Below the pieces are notes generated by a model, which saw only the letters and a list, made by a program, of their open reading frames with translations, was not told the DNA's origin and made no database searches. The translations under genes were made by a program, and so were the position numbers. A stretch of 64,000 nt of DNA from contig NZ_JARFVC010000006.1 in assembly GCF_029193815.1 (NCBI RefSeq), positions 62,001 through 126,000 of the forward strand. The letters run 5' to 3'. This DNA comes from Cytobacillus sp. S13-E01 (GTDB lineage Bacteria > Bacillota > Bacilli > Bacillales > Bacillaceae_L). This document shows positions 50,168 to 58,157 of this stretch, in pieces (positions within the stretch are counted from its first letter, which is position 1; each line of letters opens with the position of its first letter).

Positions 50168-51094
50168 ATGAAGATTATCGATTTACACTGTGACGCATTG
50201 ATGAAGATTTCGGATTCAATGGGACAGCTTAACTATAGTGATGATACCGAATTAGAGACTAATAAATCACGCCTACAAAAAGGCGAGGTTATCGTTCAAT
50301 GCTTTGCGATTTTTATCAGACCTGATATGAGAGCAGATGAAAAGTTTCAAGCAGCACTTGACCAAATCAATTACTTTTATAACGAGGTTTTAGCAAAGAA
50401 TTCCGAAATGAAGCAGATTAAGGAGTGGGGGGATTTTACCACTTTAAAACCAGGAGAAATCGGTGCGATGCTGACACTCGAAGGTGTAGATGCTATCGGA
50501 AATGACTTAGATAAGTTAAGTCTTTTATATCATTTAGGTGTTCGTTCAGTTGGATTAACATGGAACAATGCCAATTTAGCAGCAGATGGTGTAGGAGAAC
50601 CACGTGGTGCTGGTTTAACTCTGTTTGGAAAAGAGATTGTTCGTTTCAATAATAAGCATCGTGTACTTACAGATGTTTCTCACTTAAGTGAAAAAGGTTT
50701 TTGGGACGTTATGGAACTTGCTGACTATCCGATTGCTAGTCATTCGAATGCTAGAGCACTATGCAATCACCCAAGGAATCTGTATGATGAGCAGGCAAAA
50801 GCAATGTTTGCAAAAGGTGGAATGATTCACGTCGTCTATTGTCCACCATTTGTTAAAGAAGATGGGAAAGCAACAATTTCTCATTTAATTAGTCATATAG
50901 ATCACTTTTGCGGTTTAGGCGGTGTTCATTGTGTTGGTTTTGGGTCGGATTTTGATGGAATAGCTACTCACATTAAAGGGTTAGAAGACGCATCTAAATA
51001 TCAAAACTTAATAAATGAACTATTAAAGTATTATTCTGAAGAAGAAGTGAAGGGTTTTGCATACCAAAACTTTCTAAACCATTGCTCTAGATAA
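50168..51094 (+). CDS. Membrane dipeptidase family protein (peptidase M19)
   Basis: A 308-residue metallodipeptidase of the renal dipeptidase family. Zinc ligands can be placed: His and Asp in IDLHCDAL (residues 4-11), the bridging Glu in GAMLTLEGVDAIG (about residue 109), His in IASHSNARALCNHPRN and the FGSDFDG motif near residue 262. It hydrolyses dipeptides, often with D-residues. It is cytosolic, with no signal peptide. CTAGGAGGGAACC precedes the ATG. A strong terminator follows. Confidence 0.92.
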   Translation: MKIIDLHCDALMKISDSMGQLNYSDDTELETNKSRLQKGEVIVQCFAIFIRPDMRADEKFQAALDQINYFYNEVLAKNSEMKQIKEWGDFTTLKPGEIGAMLTLEGVDAIGNDLDKLSLLYHLGVRSVGLTWNNANLAADGVGEPRGAGLTLFGKEIVRFNNKHRVLTDVSHLSEKGFWDVMELADYPIASHSNARALCNHPRNLYDEQAKAMFAKGGMIHVVYCPPFVKEDGKATISHLISHIDHFCGLGGVHCVGFGSDFDGIATHIKGLEDASKYQNLINELLKYYSEEEVKGFAYQNFLNHCSR

Positions 51095-51099
51095 ACAAT

Positions 51100-51133
51100 G
51101 TCATCATCGGTTGAATCTGGTGATGACTTTTTT
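51100..51133 (+). terminator. Terminator of the dipeptidase gene
   Basis: GTCATCA pairs with TGATGAC, extended by weaker pairs, followed by six T. Confidence 0.85.
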
Positions 51134-51135
51134 AA

Positions 51136-51386
51136 AAGATACAAAAGTATAAAAGTTTGTACCTAATTTTAGTGTCTAGCTCCGGGCGCCATCGGACCTG
51201 AGGTCATAAGTCTGTCTAGCCCCAGCGCCTAGAAACGAGGAGAAACTTCAACTCCTCCTACAGAAGCAAAGAACGCTTCTTTCGGCGGAGTCTCCGAAGC
51301 ACACGATGTGCAAGTGTCGACAATGCCACAGGACGTGGCGGGTTTTAATCGACGCGCGGATAGGCGGGTGCCCTGCGCTTTTCTTG
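51136..51386 (+). repeat. Dispersed intergenic repeat, copy E (composite)
   Basis: It has the full leader and left end GTGTCTAGCTCCGGGCGCC, the GGTCATAAG arm, and then an inserted second start, GTCTAGCCCCAGCGCCTAG, with its own GAGGAGAAAC...CTCCTC arm. CAGGACGTGGCGGGTTTTAA and the right end GGCGGGTGCCCTGCGCTTTTCTTG follow. At about 215 bases of core it is longer than the simple copies. Confidence 0.82.
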
Positions 51387-51540
51387 TTCATCGTTAGCCA
51401 AATGGCCAAGAGTAAGCTTAACAGACAAAAAACACTAATAAAAACATCCTAGAGATCTAATTTCAAGGGACTAACTTTTATTTGCTTTATTTCTACATAG
51501 ATGATATTATATCGATAATTTACTGTTAAGGAGGCACATG

Positions 51541-52065
51541 ATGAGACATGTTCGATTACTAGATATATATAAACACCAGATTACACAAAAATATGTTAGA
51601 CGTTCTGGCATGGCACATGCTATATCAGTGGCTTATCATGCCTTTCATCTTGCAAAAGAACATAATGTGAATCCTGATTGGGCAGCAAAAGCAGGATTTT
51701 TACATGATATTGGTCATTATAAATGGTATAGAGATGGTGAATGGGACTATCAACTTTATCGGGATTATGATATACACCCAATAAAAGGCGCCGAACGAGC
51801 ACATAAGCTCCTTGTTCGACTAGGAGAAGATAAACAAGCAGCAAAAGAAATTGCTCATGCTATCTTATTTCATACTGATTCTGTCCTTCCAAATGGTGAC
51901 TATACCTTAAATAACCTGCAAAAGGTAGTGCATTTAGCAGATGAAAAAGATAAAAAGCCAGGAGATTCACATCATTACCTTAAAGTGGATAGGAAGAAAG
52001 AGTTAATCCTTATTGAGAAGCTTGATGAAAAAATAGACCTATTGTATGAAAAAAACGAGAACTGA
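51541..52065 (+). CDS. HD-domain phosphohydrolase (YqeK-like)
   Basis: About 174 residues. The HD metal motif is spread as RRSGMAHAISVAYHAFHLA (first His), AGFLHDIGHY (His-Asp), HPIKGAERAHKLL and AHAILFHTDS (further His) and LADEKDK (last Asp). The arrangement resembles the YqeK family of dinucleoside tetraphosphate or related nucleotide hydrolases, but it is not a clear orthologue. Two consecutive ATG codons (51538 and 51541) follow AAGGAGGCAC. Monocistronic. Confidence 0.82.
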   Translation: MRHVRLLDIYKHQITQKYVRRSGMAHAISVAYHAFHLAKEHNVNPDWAAKAGFLHDIGHYKWYRDGEWDYQLYRDYDIHPIKGAERAHKLLVRLGEDKQAAKEIAHAILFHTDSVLPNGDYTLNNLQKVVHLADEKDKKPGDSHHYLKVDRKKELILIEKLDEKIDLLYEKNEN

Positions 52066-52100
52066 AGGTAATACCCGTAACGAACTGGAAAACATTGTAA

Positions 52101-52133
52101 AAAAATTTAACCCCGCATGAAGATCCATGGGGG
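52101..52133 (-). terminator. Terminator of the formamidase-family gene
   Basis: On the minus strand CCCCCATG and CATGCGGGG pair, followed by TTAAATTTTTTT. Confidence 0.75.
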
Positions 52134-52142
52134 CTTAAGTGT

Positions 52143-53081
52143 TTATCGAATCGTACCATGTGGTAATATGGCATGTACTCCTTTAACACCATTAACTACT
52201 TGAGTTATTCTAAGATCAACTGCTACACTTGCTAACGCCGTTGCTTCGACTTTATTAATGTCAAAAAACTGTTGGATAAGTTGAACCATTTCATCAAGTG
52301 CTATTGCTGTTGCTTCATTTAAGTCTTCACTAAACCCAAATGTGACCCATCCCGCCGGAGTATTAGCTCTTGGCATATTCAACTCTATATCATCATGAAC
52401 AATTAACGTGAAATCAACTTGGTCCATTGGACACTCAATTGCTGTACCTGAGCTTTCACCGTCTCCTTGTAAGGCATGACCGTCCCCAATCGAGAATAAT
52501 GCACCATCTACAGAAATAGGTAAAAATAAACTACTTCCTCTTACTAACTCTTTACAGTCTATGTTCCCACCACAATACCGAGGTGGGGGTGTAGGATGTG
52601 TACCAGGCTCTTTTGGAGCTACGCCCATTAATCCCATAAAAGGAGAGAGTCCAACATGAAACTTATTTTTACCTATTTGACAGCTACCTGTCATGGTCGT
52701 GGAATTAAGGTCCCAGTCGACTTGAAGCCTCTCGGTATTTGAAATGCCAAGTTTCTCGTTTTGCCAGTTTTTAATGCCACCGGCCCAATTTCGTCCATAC
52801 CACCCAGGTACAATTTCATTTAATCTTACTTCTAAGACCATTCCAGCTTTGGCGTTGTTCACAGCAATTGGTCCAATCATTGGGTGACCAAGCTTATCCT
52901 CTTTCTCACGTGATTCAAAAACCACTCTTTCCTCATTTTTTGCTATGGAATATCCCCACTGAATATCAGGTGTTTTTAATTGAATGGAATCACCAGACTC
53001 GACTGTCAATATAGGTTTATAGTCTTTTTTGAAGGAACCGTGAAGGTTTTGGGATTCTAGATCTAATTTATGTAACAACAA
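52143..53081 (-). CDS. Acetamidase/formamidase family protein
   Basis: A 312-residue FmdA/AmdA-family amidohydrolase. MIGPIAVNNAKAGMVLEVRLNEI, GWYGRNW, PFMGLMGVAPKEPG, CGGNIDCKELVRGSSLFLPI and GDGHALQGDGE are the hallmark blocks; the last contains the metal-binding Asp/His set. It hydrolyses formamide or acetamide to ammonia and the acid. The start is TTG at 53081 behind AAGGAGTG at good spacing; no ATG is available. It lies 80 bases after the membrane protein gene on the same strand and has its own terminator. Confidence 0.85.
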   Translation of the reverse strand: MLLHKLDLESQNLHGSFKKDYKPILTVESGDSIQLKTPDIQWGYSIAKNEERVVFESREKEDKLGHPMIGPIAVNNAKAGMVLEVRLNEIVPGWYGRNWAGGIKNWQNEKLGISNTERLQVDWDLNSTTMTGSCQIGKNKFHVGLSPFMGLMGVAPKEPGTHPTPPPRYCGGNIDCKELVRGSSLFLPISVDGALFSIGDGHALQGDGESSGTAIECPMDQVDFTLIVHDDIELNMPRANTPAGWVTFGFSEDLNEATAIALDEMVQLIQQFFDINKVEATALASVAVDLRITQVVNGVKGVHAILPHGTIR

Positions 53082-53161
53082 TAAGCACTCCTTCTTTTTA
53101 AGTATTATTTAGTATTTCGATCAAAGAAGAAAAAACCCTTTAAAATAGAAAACATCTACTC

Positions 53162-53662
53162 TTACAAAGGGAAAAATATATGGATCGTAAAAATAATTGT
53201 AAAAGAAAACGCCATGATACGGTGAAACTTTTTCCGAAATCCAGAAGCCTTTTTGTGCCGTAAGTTTCCTGCGTAAAGTGTAACAGCTAGTAATAAGAGG
53301 GCAAGGTACCCACTCACTAGTTTCCCGTGGCCAAAACCAATTCGTTCTCCAACATTGATAAGCATTACCACTCCATGGATGAGAATGAAAAAAGATCCAA
53401 TTAAAGCAAGTGGAATATGGGCTTTCATCATTTTTCGAGAAAGTTTCGCTAACATAAGTTTTACTTTTCGAACACGTGTTTTCCGTATCACAAAAAAAAT
53501 AAAATACATATTAACATTAATCAGAAACAAGATGATACTAATTTGTGCTAACAATTGACCAAAAGTTACAATACTAGAGGCTTGTGTTTGGAATAGCCAA
53601 ATAAACAGTCCTGTCATGACTACAAAAGCTATATTAGCAAGTATCCAAATGTAATAGGGCAT
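53162..53662 (-). CDS. His-rich four-helix membrane protein, possible heme-b protein
   Basis: A 166-residue protein with four or five hydrophobic segments. Histidines sit inside or at the ends of helices: HIPLALIGSFFILIHGVVML, GFGHGKLVSGYLALL and KFHRIMAFSFTIIFTIHIFF. Such pairs are what cytochrome b561- and ferric-reductase-like proteins use to hold heme. The start is the ATG at 53662, next to AAAGGAGGC. It lies downstream of the CGCGG-motif gene pair on the same strand, with an 84-base gap. The function is not established. Confidence 0.65.
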   Translation of the reverse strand: MPYYIWILANIAFVVMTGLFIWLFQTQASSIVTFGQLLAQISIILFLINVNMYFIFFVIRKTRVRKVKLMLAKLSRKMMKAHIPLALIGSFFILIHGVVMLINVGERIGFGHGKLVSGYLALLLLAVTLYAGNLRHKKASGFRKKFHRIMAFSFTIIFTIHIFFPL

Positions 53663-53746
53663 AAAAAGCCTCCTTTTTGAGAGGTCACTATAAATAGTTT
53701 CCTTCCTTTGTAAATTATATCTTTTCCAAAGTCCAAATTGCATTCA

Positions 53747-54013
53747 TTATGGGAAATACAACTCAACCCATCGTTTCCCTCGGGATAAGACAAAATAGTC
53801 TTTAAAATCCCTTGATATTTTAAAATGAAAATATTTACTGAGGTCCAAGCTACACAAAAGATTAGAATCATTTTTGAATACTAGATTGCTCCCCTTACTA
53901 TCAATCTCACCAAAATAGAAGCCATCTCTTTTGATTAACTCTTCATCATCATAAAAATTTATAACAACTTGTCGGTTCTTAAACTGTCTTAAATGTTTTA
54001 GGATAGTCAACAT
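53747..54013 (-). CDS. Small protein of unknown function coupled to the CGCGG-motif gene (88 aa)
   Basis: 88 residues from the ATG at 54013, which overlaps the TGA of the CGCGG-motif gene (ATGTTGA). A longer in-frame ORF exists, but the overlap and the predicted N-terminus, MLTILKHLRQFKNRQVVINF, favour this start. The product is soluble, mixed alpha/beta, with a beta-rich centre (RDGFYFGEIDSKGSNLVFKN) that looks like a small barrel of the SH3 or Sm kind. No cysteine cluster, no membrane segment. Family not recognised. The overlap implies production in fixed ratio with the CGCGG protein. Confidence 0.68.
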   Translation of the reverse strand: MLTILKHLRQFKNRQVVINFYDDEELIKRDGFYFGEIDSKGSNLVFKNDSNLLCSLDLSKYFHFKISRDFKDYFVLSRGKRWVELYFP

Positions 54014-54267
54014 ATCTTCCACACTCTCAGAACATAGCCGCCACAACCACATTCGTTAATATATTTTAGCGCAATTGTCTCTCCAAATTCTTGTTGCAAT
54101 AGTGAAGTAAGGTATTCTTCAGGCTTTCCGAACTTGCTCGGTGTCACTAAATTAACAAAATACCCACTGCCTGTTTGTTTGACTGCAGAAATAGCATCCT
54201 CGAGAATTAATGCAACATTTTCCTTATATTCTCCATGTTCTAAATCAATGGACCAGTCTTTTTCCAT
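54007..54267 (-). CDS. CGCGG-motif small protein (putative radical-SAM-modified RiPP precursor family)
   Basis: 86 residues. WSIDLEHGEYKENV at the start, SGYFVNLVTPSKFGKPEEYL in the middle and NECGCGGYVLRVW near the end match the family annotated in archaea and bacteria as CGCGG-type, putatively modified by a radical SAM enzyme. No radical SAM gene is visible in this window, so either the maturase is elsewhere or the family has another job, such as metal or cluster handling. GAGGTGAG is its ribosome site. Upstream are two Crp/Fnr-type palindromes shared with the divergent Mrp-type ATPase gene. Confidence 0.75.
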   Translation of the reverse strand: MEKDWSIDLEHGEYKENVALILEDAISAVKQTGSGYFVNLVTPSKFGKPEEYLTSLLQQEFGETIALKYINECGCGGYVLRVWKIC

Positions 54268-54291
54268 GATAGTATCTCACCTCATAACTAT

Positions 54292-54297
54292 ATTAAA
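54292..54297 (-). promoter_or_regulatory. Possible -10 box of the CGCGG-motif gene
   Basis: On the minus strand TTTAAT lies so that a start of transcription about six bases further on (near 54285) would place the palindrome at 54319-54334 at -41.5. The resulting leader would be about 18 bases and include the ribosome site. Confidence 0.4.
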
Positions 54298-54318
54298 ATA
54301 TAGGATGTAATCATTTTC

Positions 54319-54334
54319 TGTGATGTACATCACC
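54319..54334. promoter_or_regulatory. Crp/Fnr-type palindrome, site 1
   Basis: TGTGATGTACATCACC: half-sites TGTGA and TCACC with a 6-base spacer, one mismatch from TGTGA-N6-TCACA. Placed for activation of the minus-strand CGCGG-motif gene. Confidence 0.7.
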
Positions 54335-54356
54335 CCAAGCAGAGTGAATTAACCTA

Positions 54357-54372
54357 TGTGATAAGTATCACA
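54357..54372. promoter_or_regulatory. Crp/Fnr-type palindrome, site 2
   Basis: TGTGATAAGTATCACA is a perfect TGTGA-N6-TCACA palindrome. Its centre (54364.5) lies 41.5 bases before the start of transcription predicted from the TATAAT at 54394-54399, the classical position for a class II activator. It is 38 bases from site 1. Confidence 0.78.
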
Positions 54373-54393
54373 AAAATGTTGAGAGTATTCGTT

Positions 54394-54399
54394 TATAAT
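54394..54399 (+). promoter_or_regulatory. -10 box of the Mrp-type ATPase gene
   Basis: A perfect TATAAT, 32 bases before the ATG. There is no -35 hexamer at the matching distance (CAAAAA instead), consistent with dependence on the activator at site 2. Confidence 0.65.
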
Positions 54400-54431
54400 T
54401 CAACTATAGTGTGAAAGGAGTGTTTAGAAAA

Positions 54432-55154
54432 ATGTTATCAGGACAAGTAATTGCTATAACAAGTGGTAAGGGTGGAGTTGGTAAATCGACTGTTTCAGTA
54501 AATCTAGCACTTTCTCTTGCAAGATTAGGGAAAAGTGTTGCGCTTATAGATTTAGATATTTATGGTTTTAGTATTCCAAAACTATTGAACATTTCATATA
54601 AACCGAAAACATTTAATGGGAAAATAATTCCTGTAGAATCTCATGGGGTAAAAGTTATGTCGATGGGGTTTTTGTTAGGTGGTAATGATCCTGTTGTGTG
54701 GAGAGGACCTATGCTTGGAAAAATGGTCGAACATTTCACAAAAGATGTAATCTGGGGCGAGTTAGATTATGTCATCCTTGATTTACCACCAGGTACTGGT
54801 GATGTGGCACTAGATATGCACCAAATGATTCCTCAAAGTAAGGAGATCATTGTTACAACCCCACATCCAGCTGCGACCTTTGTTGCCGAACGTGCTGGAA
54901 CAATGGCTATTAAATCAAATCATGAAGTATTAGGTGTAGTTGAAAATATGTCATACTTTACACCACCAAACTCGACTGAAAAATATTCAATATTTGGTGA
55001 AGGTGGAGGAGACAAACTAGCAGAGGCGTTAAACTCTGAAGTGTTAGCAAAGCTACCTATTGAGCCACCATCATCTAATGACACGCCAGCTATTTATGAT
55101 GAACATTCTTTATTATTTGAGCATTATATGGAACTTGCCAAGAAATTACTATAG
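54432..55154 (+). CDS. Mrp/NBP35-family P-loop ATPase
   Basis: About 240 residues. The deviant Walker A motif SGKGGVGKST is at residues 11-20. Further family blocks are DLDIYGFSIPKLL, VMSMGFLLGG...VVWRGPMLGKM and DLPPGTGDV. Such proteins carry or transfer Fe-S clusters. This one lacks the N-terminal DUF59 (MIP18) domain of SalA/ApbC. The usual CxxC after ENMSYF is replaced by TPPNST, so cluster binding in the standard way is doubtful. The start is the ATG at 54432 behind AAAGGAG. It is expressed divergently from the CGCGG-motif gene. Confidence 0.85.
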   Translation: MLSGQVIAITSGKGGVGKSTVSVNLALSLARLGKSVALIDLDIYGFSIPKLLNISYKPKTFNGKIIPVESHGVKVMSMGFLLGGNDPVVWRGPMLGKMVEHFTKDVIWGELDYVILDLPPGTGDVALDMHQMIPQSKEIIVTTPHPAATFVAERAGTMAIKSNHEVLGVVENMSYFTPPNSTEKYSIFGEGGGDKLAEALNSEVLAKLPIEPPSSNDTPAIYDEHSLLFEHYMELAKKLL

Positions 55155-55267
55155 AAGACATAATAAATGAGGACTGAGCCATTCAGTTCCTTATTCTTTT
55201 AATCTTTAGGACAAAGGTATATTCCCGATAAAAGTTTTAACAACTATCAGAACTTCCTATTTTAAAG

Positions 55268-55315
55268 GCAAAAGAGCCTGACCCAAGATGATGTACCCTG
55301 AACCAGGCTCTTATA
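55268..55315. terminator. Bidirectional terminator between mrp-like and atoE-like genes
   Basis: AAGAGCCTG and CAGGCTCTT form a 9-bp stem with further pairing inside. T-rich on the plus side and TTGCC on the minus side, between convergent genes. Confidence 0.7.
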
Positions 55316-55323
55316 TTTTTCGT

Positions 55324-56649
55324 TTAGAAGAAAAGTAGTCCAAGAGAAATAACGATACCACTTACGAATAACACAATTGTACAGAATCCCATAATGTCTT
55401 TTGCCTTAAGTCCTGCAATCGCTAGTGCCGGTAATGCCCAGAAAGGTTGAATTAAGTTCGTCCAAGCATCCCCCCAAGCAACTGCCATAGCTGTTTTAGC
55501 GATTGAAACATCAAGTGCCTTTGCGGCCTCTAACATGATAGGTGCTTGAACAGCCCATTGCCCTCCACCTGAAGGGACGAAAAAGTTAACAATCCCTGCA
55601 CTAATAAATGCGAAAAATGGGAAGGTAAATTCATTTGAGATACCAACAAATGCTTCTGACATAACAGCCGCAAGCCCAGATGCGGTCATCATCCCCATAA
55701 TCCCTGCATAAAAAGGGAATTGTACGATAATTCCACTAGCCCCTTTAACTGCTTGCATGACAGAGTCTAGGAATCTCTTTGGAGTGCCATGGAACAGGAT
55801 TCCTAGGAATAAGAATAAAAAGTTAACAATGTTTAAGTTTAATGAAAAACCACTATTAGCAAAATAATAAACTAAAAATGCTAAACCAAGTAAGCCGGTT
55901 ACTAGAGAAACAATAAAACTATTTTCAAGTCGATCTGCAGGAGTCACAGACCCTTTTTCAATCGTAGCAGCCTGTAGGTTTGGTCCATCATCTAATATTG
56001 ATTTGTCGACTGTTACCGTTTCTTCCCTTTTAGGCATCATTAAACGGTTTAGAACTGGAAGAATAAGAAAAAGTGCCAATACGATTATAACGTTAAATGT
56101 TGCAAAAATCGTCTGACTAGTTGGTATGATCCCTATTAGATCTTGAGAAAAATGACCTTCTGTTGCAATTGTCAGTGGTATCGAACCTGAAAATCCGCCA
56201 TGCCAGACAATGAAACCGCTGTAAGCGCTTGCAATCAGGAGGCGATAATCTACATTCTTAACCTGTTTAGCTAATTCCTTAGCGAATAAAGCTCCAATAA
56301 CTAGACCAAAGCCCCAGTTTATCCAACTAGCAATAACTGAAACAATTGTTACAATAATAATCGCTTGACCAGGTGTTTTTGCAGTACTTGCTAATGCACC
56401 CAATCCTTTTTTGAATACTGGACTACTCGCTAAAACAAATCCAGTAACTAATACAAGTACCATTTGCATGGAAAAAGCCAATAAACTCCAAAATCCATCA
56501 CCCCAATACTGCACCATGTTCATTACAGTACTATCTGTGAAAATAAGACCTAATCCAAGCACAACAAATGTCAAAATGACAACAAATAAAAATGGGTCTG
56601 GCAAATAACGTTGCATGAGTCGATTAAAAAAACTAATGACTGCTCTCAT
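55324..56649 (-). CDS. Short-chain fatty acid transporter, AtoE family
   Basis: A 441-residue protein with about 12 hydrophobic segments. The N-terminus has FNRLMQRYLPDPFLFVVILTFVVLGLGL, and hallmark blocks include WINWGFGLVIGALFAKELAKQV, HGGFSGSIPLTIATEGH, FFVPSGGGQWAVQAPIMLEAA and WGDAWTNLIQPFWALPALAIAGL. Members take up butyrate, acetoacetate and similar acids. The length is normal. There is no CoA-transferase or thiolase gene next to it, so its role in acid catabolism or cross-feeding is open. Confidence 0.9.
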   Translation of the reverse strand: MRAVISFFNRLMQRYLPDPFLFVVILTFVVLGLGLIFTDSTVMNMVQYWGDGFWSLLAFSMQMVLVLVTGFVLASSPVFKKGLGALASTAKTPGQAIIIVTIVSVIASWINWGFGLVIGALFAKELAKQVKNVDYRLLIASAYSGFIVWHGGFSGSIPLTIATEGHFSQDLIGIIPTSQTIFATFNVIIVLALFLILPVLNRLMMPKREETVTVDKSILDDGPNLQAATIEKGSVTPADRLENSFIVSLVTGLLGLAFLVYYFANSGFSLNLNIVNFLFLFLGILFHGTPKRFLDSVMQAVKGASGIIVQFPFYAGIMGMMTASGLAAVMSEAFVGISNEFTFPFFAFISAGIVNFFVPSGGGQWAVQAPIMLEAAKALDVSIAKTAMAVAWGDAWTNLIQPFWALPALAIAGLKAKDIMGFCTIVLFVSGIVISLGLLFF

Positions 56650-56688
56650 TTTTTATTCTCCCTTCTTATTGGTTACCTCTAATACCTA

Positions 56689-56716
56689 GTAATATTTCTA
56701 CAAAATTCGTAATATT
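56689..56716. promoter_or_regulatory. Pair of direct repeats upstream of the AtoE gene
   Basis: GTAATATT occurs at 56689-56696 and 56709-56716, exactly 20 bases apart, in the leader of the minus-strand AtoE-type gene. Two-turn spacing suggests a possible operator for a dimeric regulator. Confidence 0.35.
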
Positions 56717-56857
56717 CCTTTTTTAGAATTTAAAAAAGTAGTAAAGTGCCAAAGAAAGGGAAAGATTATTTAGACTTTTATGAATATATGATATATTTAT
56801 TTAAAGGTAAGAAAGCAAGAATTACTGAACTATATCCATAATTAAGGGGGAATACAC

Positions 56858-58105
56858 ATGTCAGCGCAATATCCAATTGAAGAAGTAAGAAGTCAATTTC
56901 CAGCATTAAACCGTGAATATAAAGGTAAGAAGGCAATTTACCTAGATGGACCTGGTGGTTCACAAGTTGTGCAATCGGTTATTGCTGCAATGTCGGGATA
57001 TATGGAAAAAGGTGGAGCTAACTTACATGGGCAGTTCCCATCAAGTGTTGAAACAGAAGAACATATTGCAAATGCCCGTGAAGCAATTGCGGATCTAGTG
57101 GGCGCAGATCCAGATGAGGTTGCATTTGGACAAAACTCGACGTCACTAGCATTTTCAATTGCACGCTCACTAAGTTCCTTATGGTCAATAGATGATAACA
57201 TTGTAGTGACTGAAATGGACCATCGTGCCAATGTTGATAGTTGGGTGACAGCGGCAACCGACAAGGATTTGGATGTACGGTTTATTCCCGTTGATACTGC
57301 CAGTTTAACACTTGACCTTTCAAATCTAGACAAAATAATTACCGATAACACGAAGCTAGTCGCAGTTACTTTGGCATCAAACGCAGTTGGTACAATTACC
57401 GATATCGAAAAAATAACAGAACGCGCACAGGAAGTTGGAGCGATTGTTGTGGTTGATGCCGTACACGCTGTTCCCCACTTTAAAATAAACCGAGATGAAA
57501 TAGGTGCCGATATCCTTTTATGCTCAGCTTATAAATTTTTTGGACCACATGTTGGGATTGCGATCATTAAGAAAAATTTATTTGAAAAGCTCCCAGTATA
57601 CAAATTAAATCCTGCACCTACATACATTCCAGATAAACTAGAAACAGGAACACAAAACCATGAAGCAATAGCTGCAATTCCAGCCGCCATTGGTTTTATC
57701 GCAAGTCTGGGGAGTGGTTCGACAAGAAGAGAAAAGCTAGTAAATGGGTATGAAAGAATAGAAGAGTATGAAAATAAATTGGCAAGAAAATTACGAAAGG
57801 GATTAGCTGCCATTCCTGAAGTAACACTTTTTCAATCAGGTGAAGCTACACCAAAAACACCGACAATTGCATTTGTCATTGACGGCTTTGCGCCAAGTGA
57901 AGTATGTAAATGGTTGGCTAATGAGCATGCGATTTTTATTGCAGATGGCCATTTCTACGCCAGTACCTTAGGGGATAAATTAGGGGTTAATAAAACCGGT
58001 GGTTGGATTCGGGCAGGTCTGGCTCCATATAATAGTGAGGAAGAAATCGATCTTTTCCTCGAAGCTATTCAAAGTTTGATTTCTATGAAGCTAACAATTA
58101 AATAA
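56858..58105 (+). CDS. Cysteine desulfurase-like class V aminotransferase
   Basis: A 415-residue PLP enzyme. YLDGPGGSQVVQSVIAAM at the N-terminus, EMDHRANVDSW, VVVDAVHAVPHFKIN and the PLP-lysine motif LLCSAYKFFGPHVG (Lys near residue 226) are visible. The stretch identifies the cysteine desulfurase-like subfamily (TIGR01976 type). It does not show the extended loop with catalytic Cys of NifS/IscS that I would expect, so true desulfurase activity is uncertain. It stands alone between an AtoE gene and a Crp/Fnr regulator. AAGGGGGAA is its ribosome site. Confidence 0.85.
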   Translation: MSAQYPIEEVRSQFPALNREYKGKKAIYLDGPGGSQVVQSVIAAMSGYMEKGGANLHGQFPSSVETEEHIANAREAIADLVGADPDEVAFGQNSTSLAFSIARSLSSLWSIDDNIVVTEMDHRANVDSWVTAATDKDLDVRFIPVDTASLTLDLSNLDKIITDNTKLVAVTLASNAVGTITDIEKITERAQEVGAIVVVDAVHAVPHFKINRDEIGADILLCSAYKFFGPHVGIAIIKKNLFEKLPVYKLNPAPTYIPDKLETGTQNHEAIAAIPAAIGFIASLGSGSTRREKLVNGYERIEEYENKLARKLRKGLAAIPEVTLFQSGEATPKTPTIAFVIDGFAPSEVCKWLANEHAIFIADGHFYASTLGDKLGVNKTGGWIRAGLAPYNSEEEIDLFLEAIQSLISMKLTIK

Positions 58106-58111
58106 CTAATC

Positions 58112-58153
58112 GGGGCCTGACCGTCGGTGTTAACATACCGAGGGGCAGGCCCT
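58112..58153. terminator. GC-rich hairpin between convergent genes
   Basis: GGGCCTGACC and the complementary GGGCAGGCCC with internal CGGT/ACCG form a long stem; T-tracts are weak on both sides. Confidence 0.55.
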
Positions 58154-58157
58154 AAAA

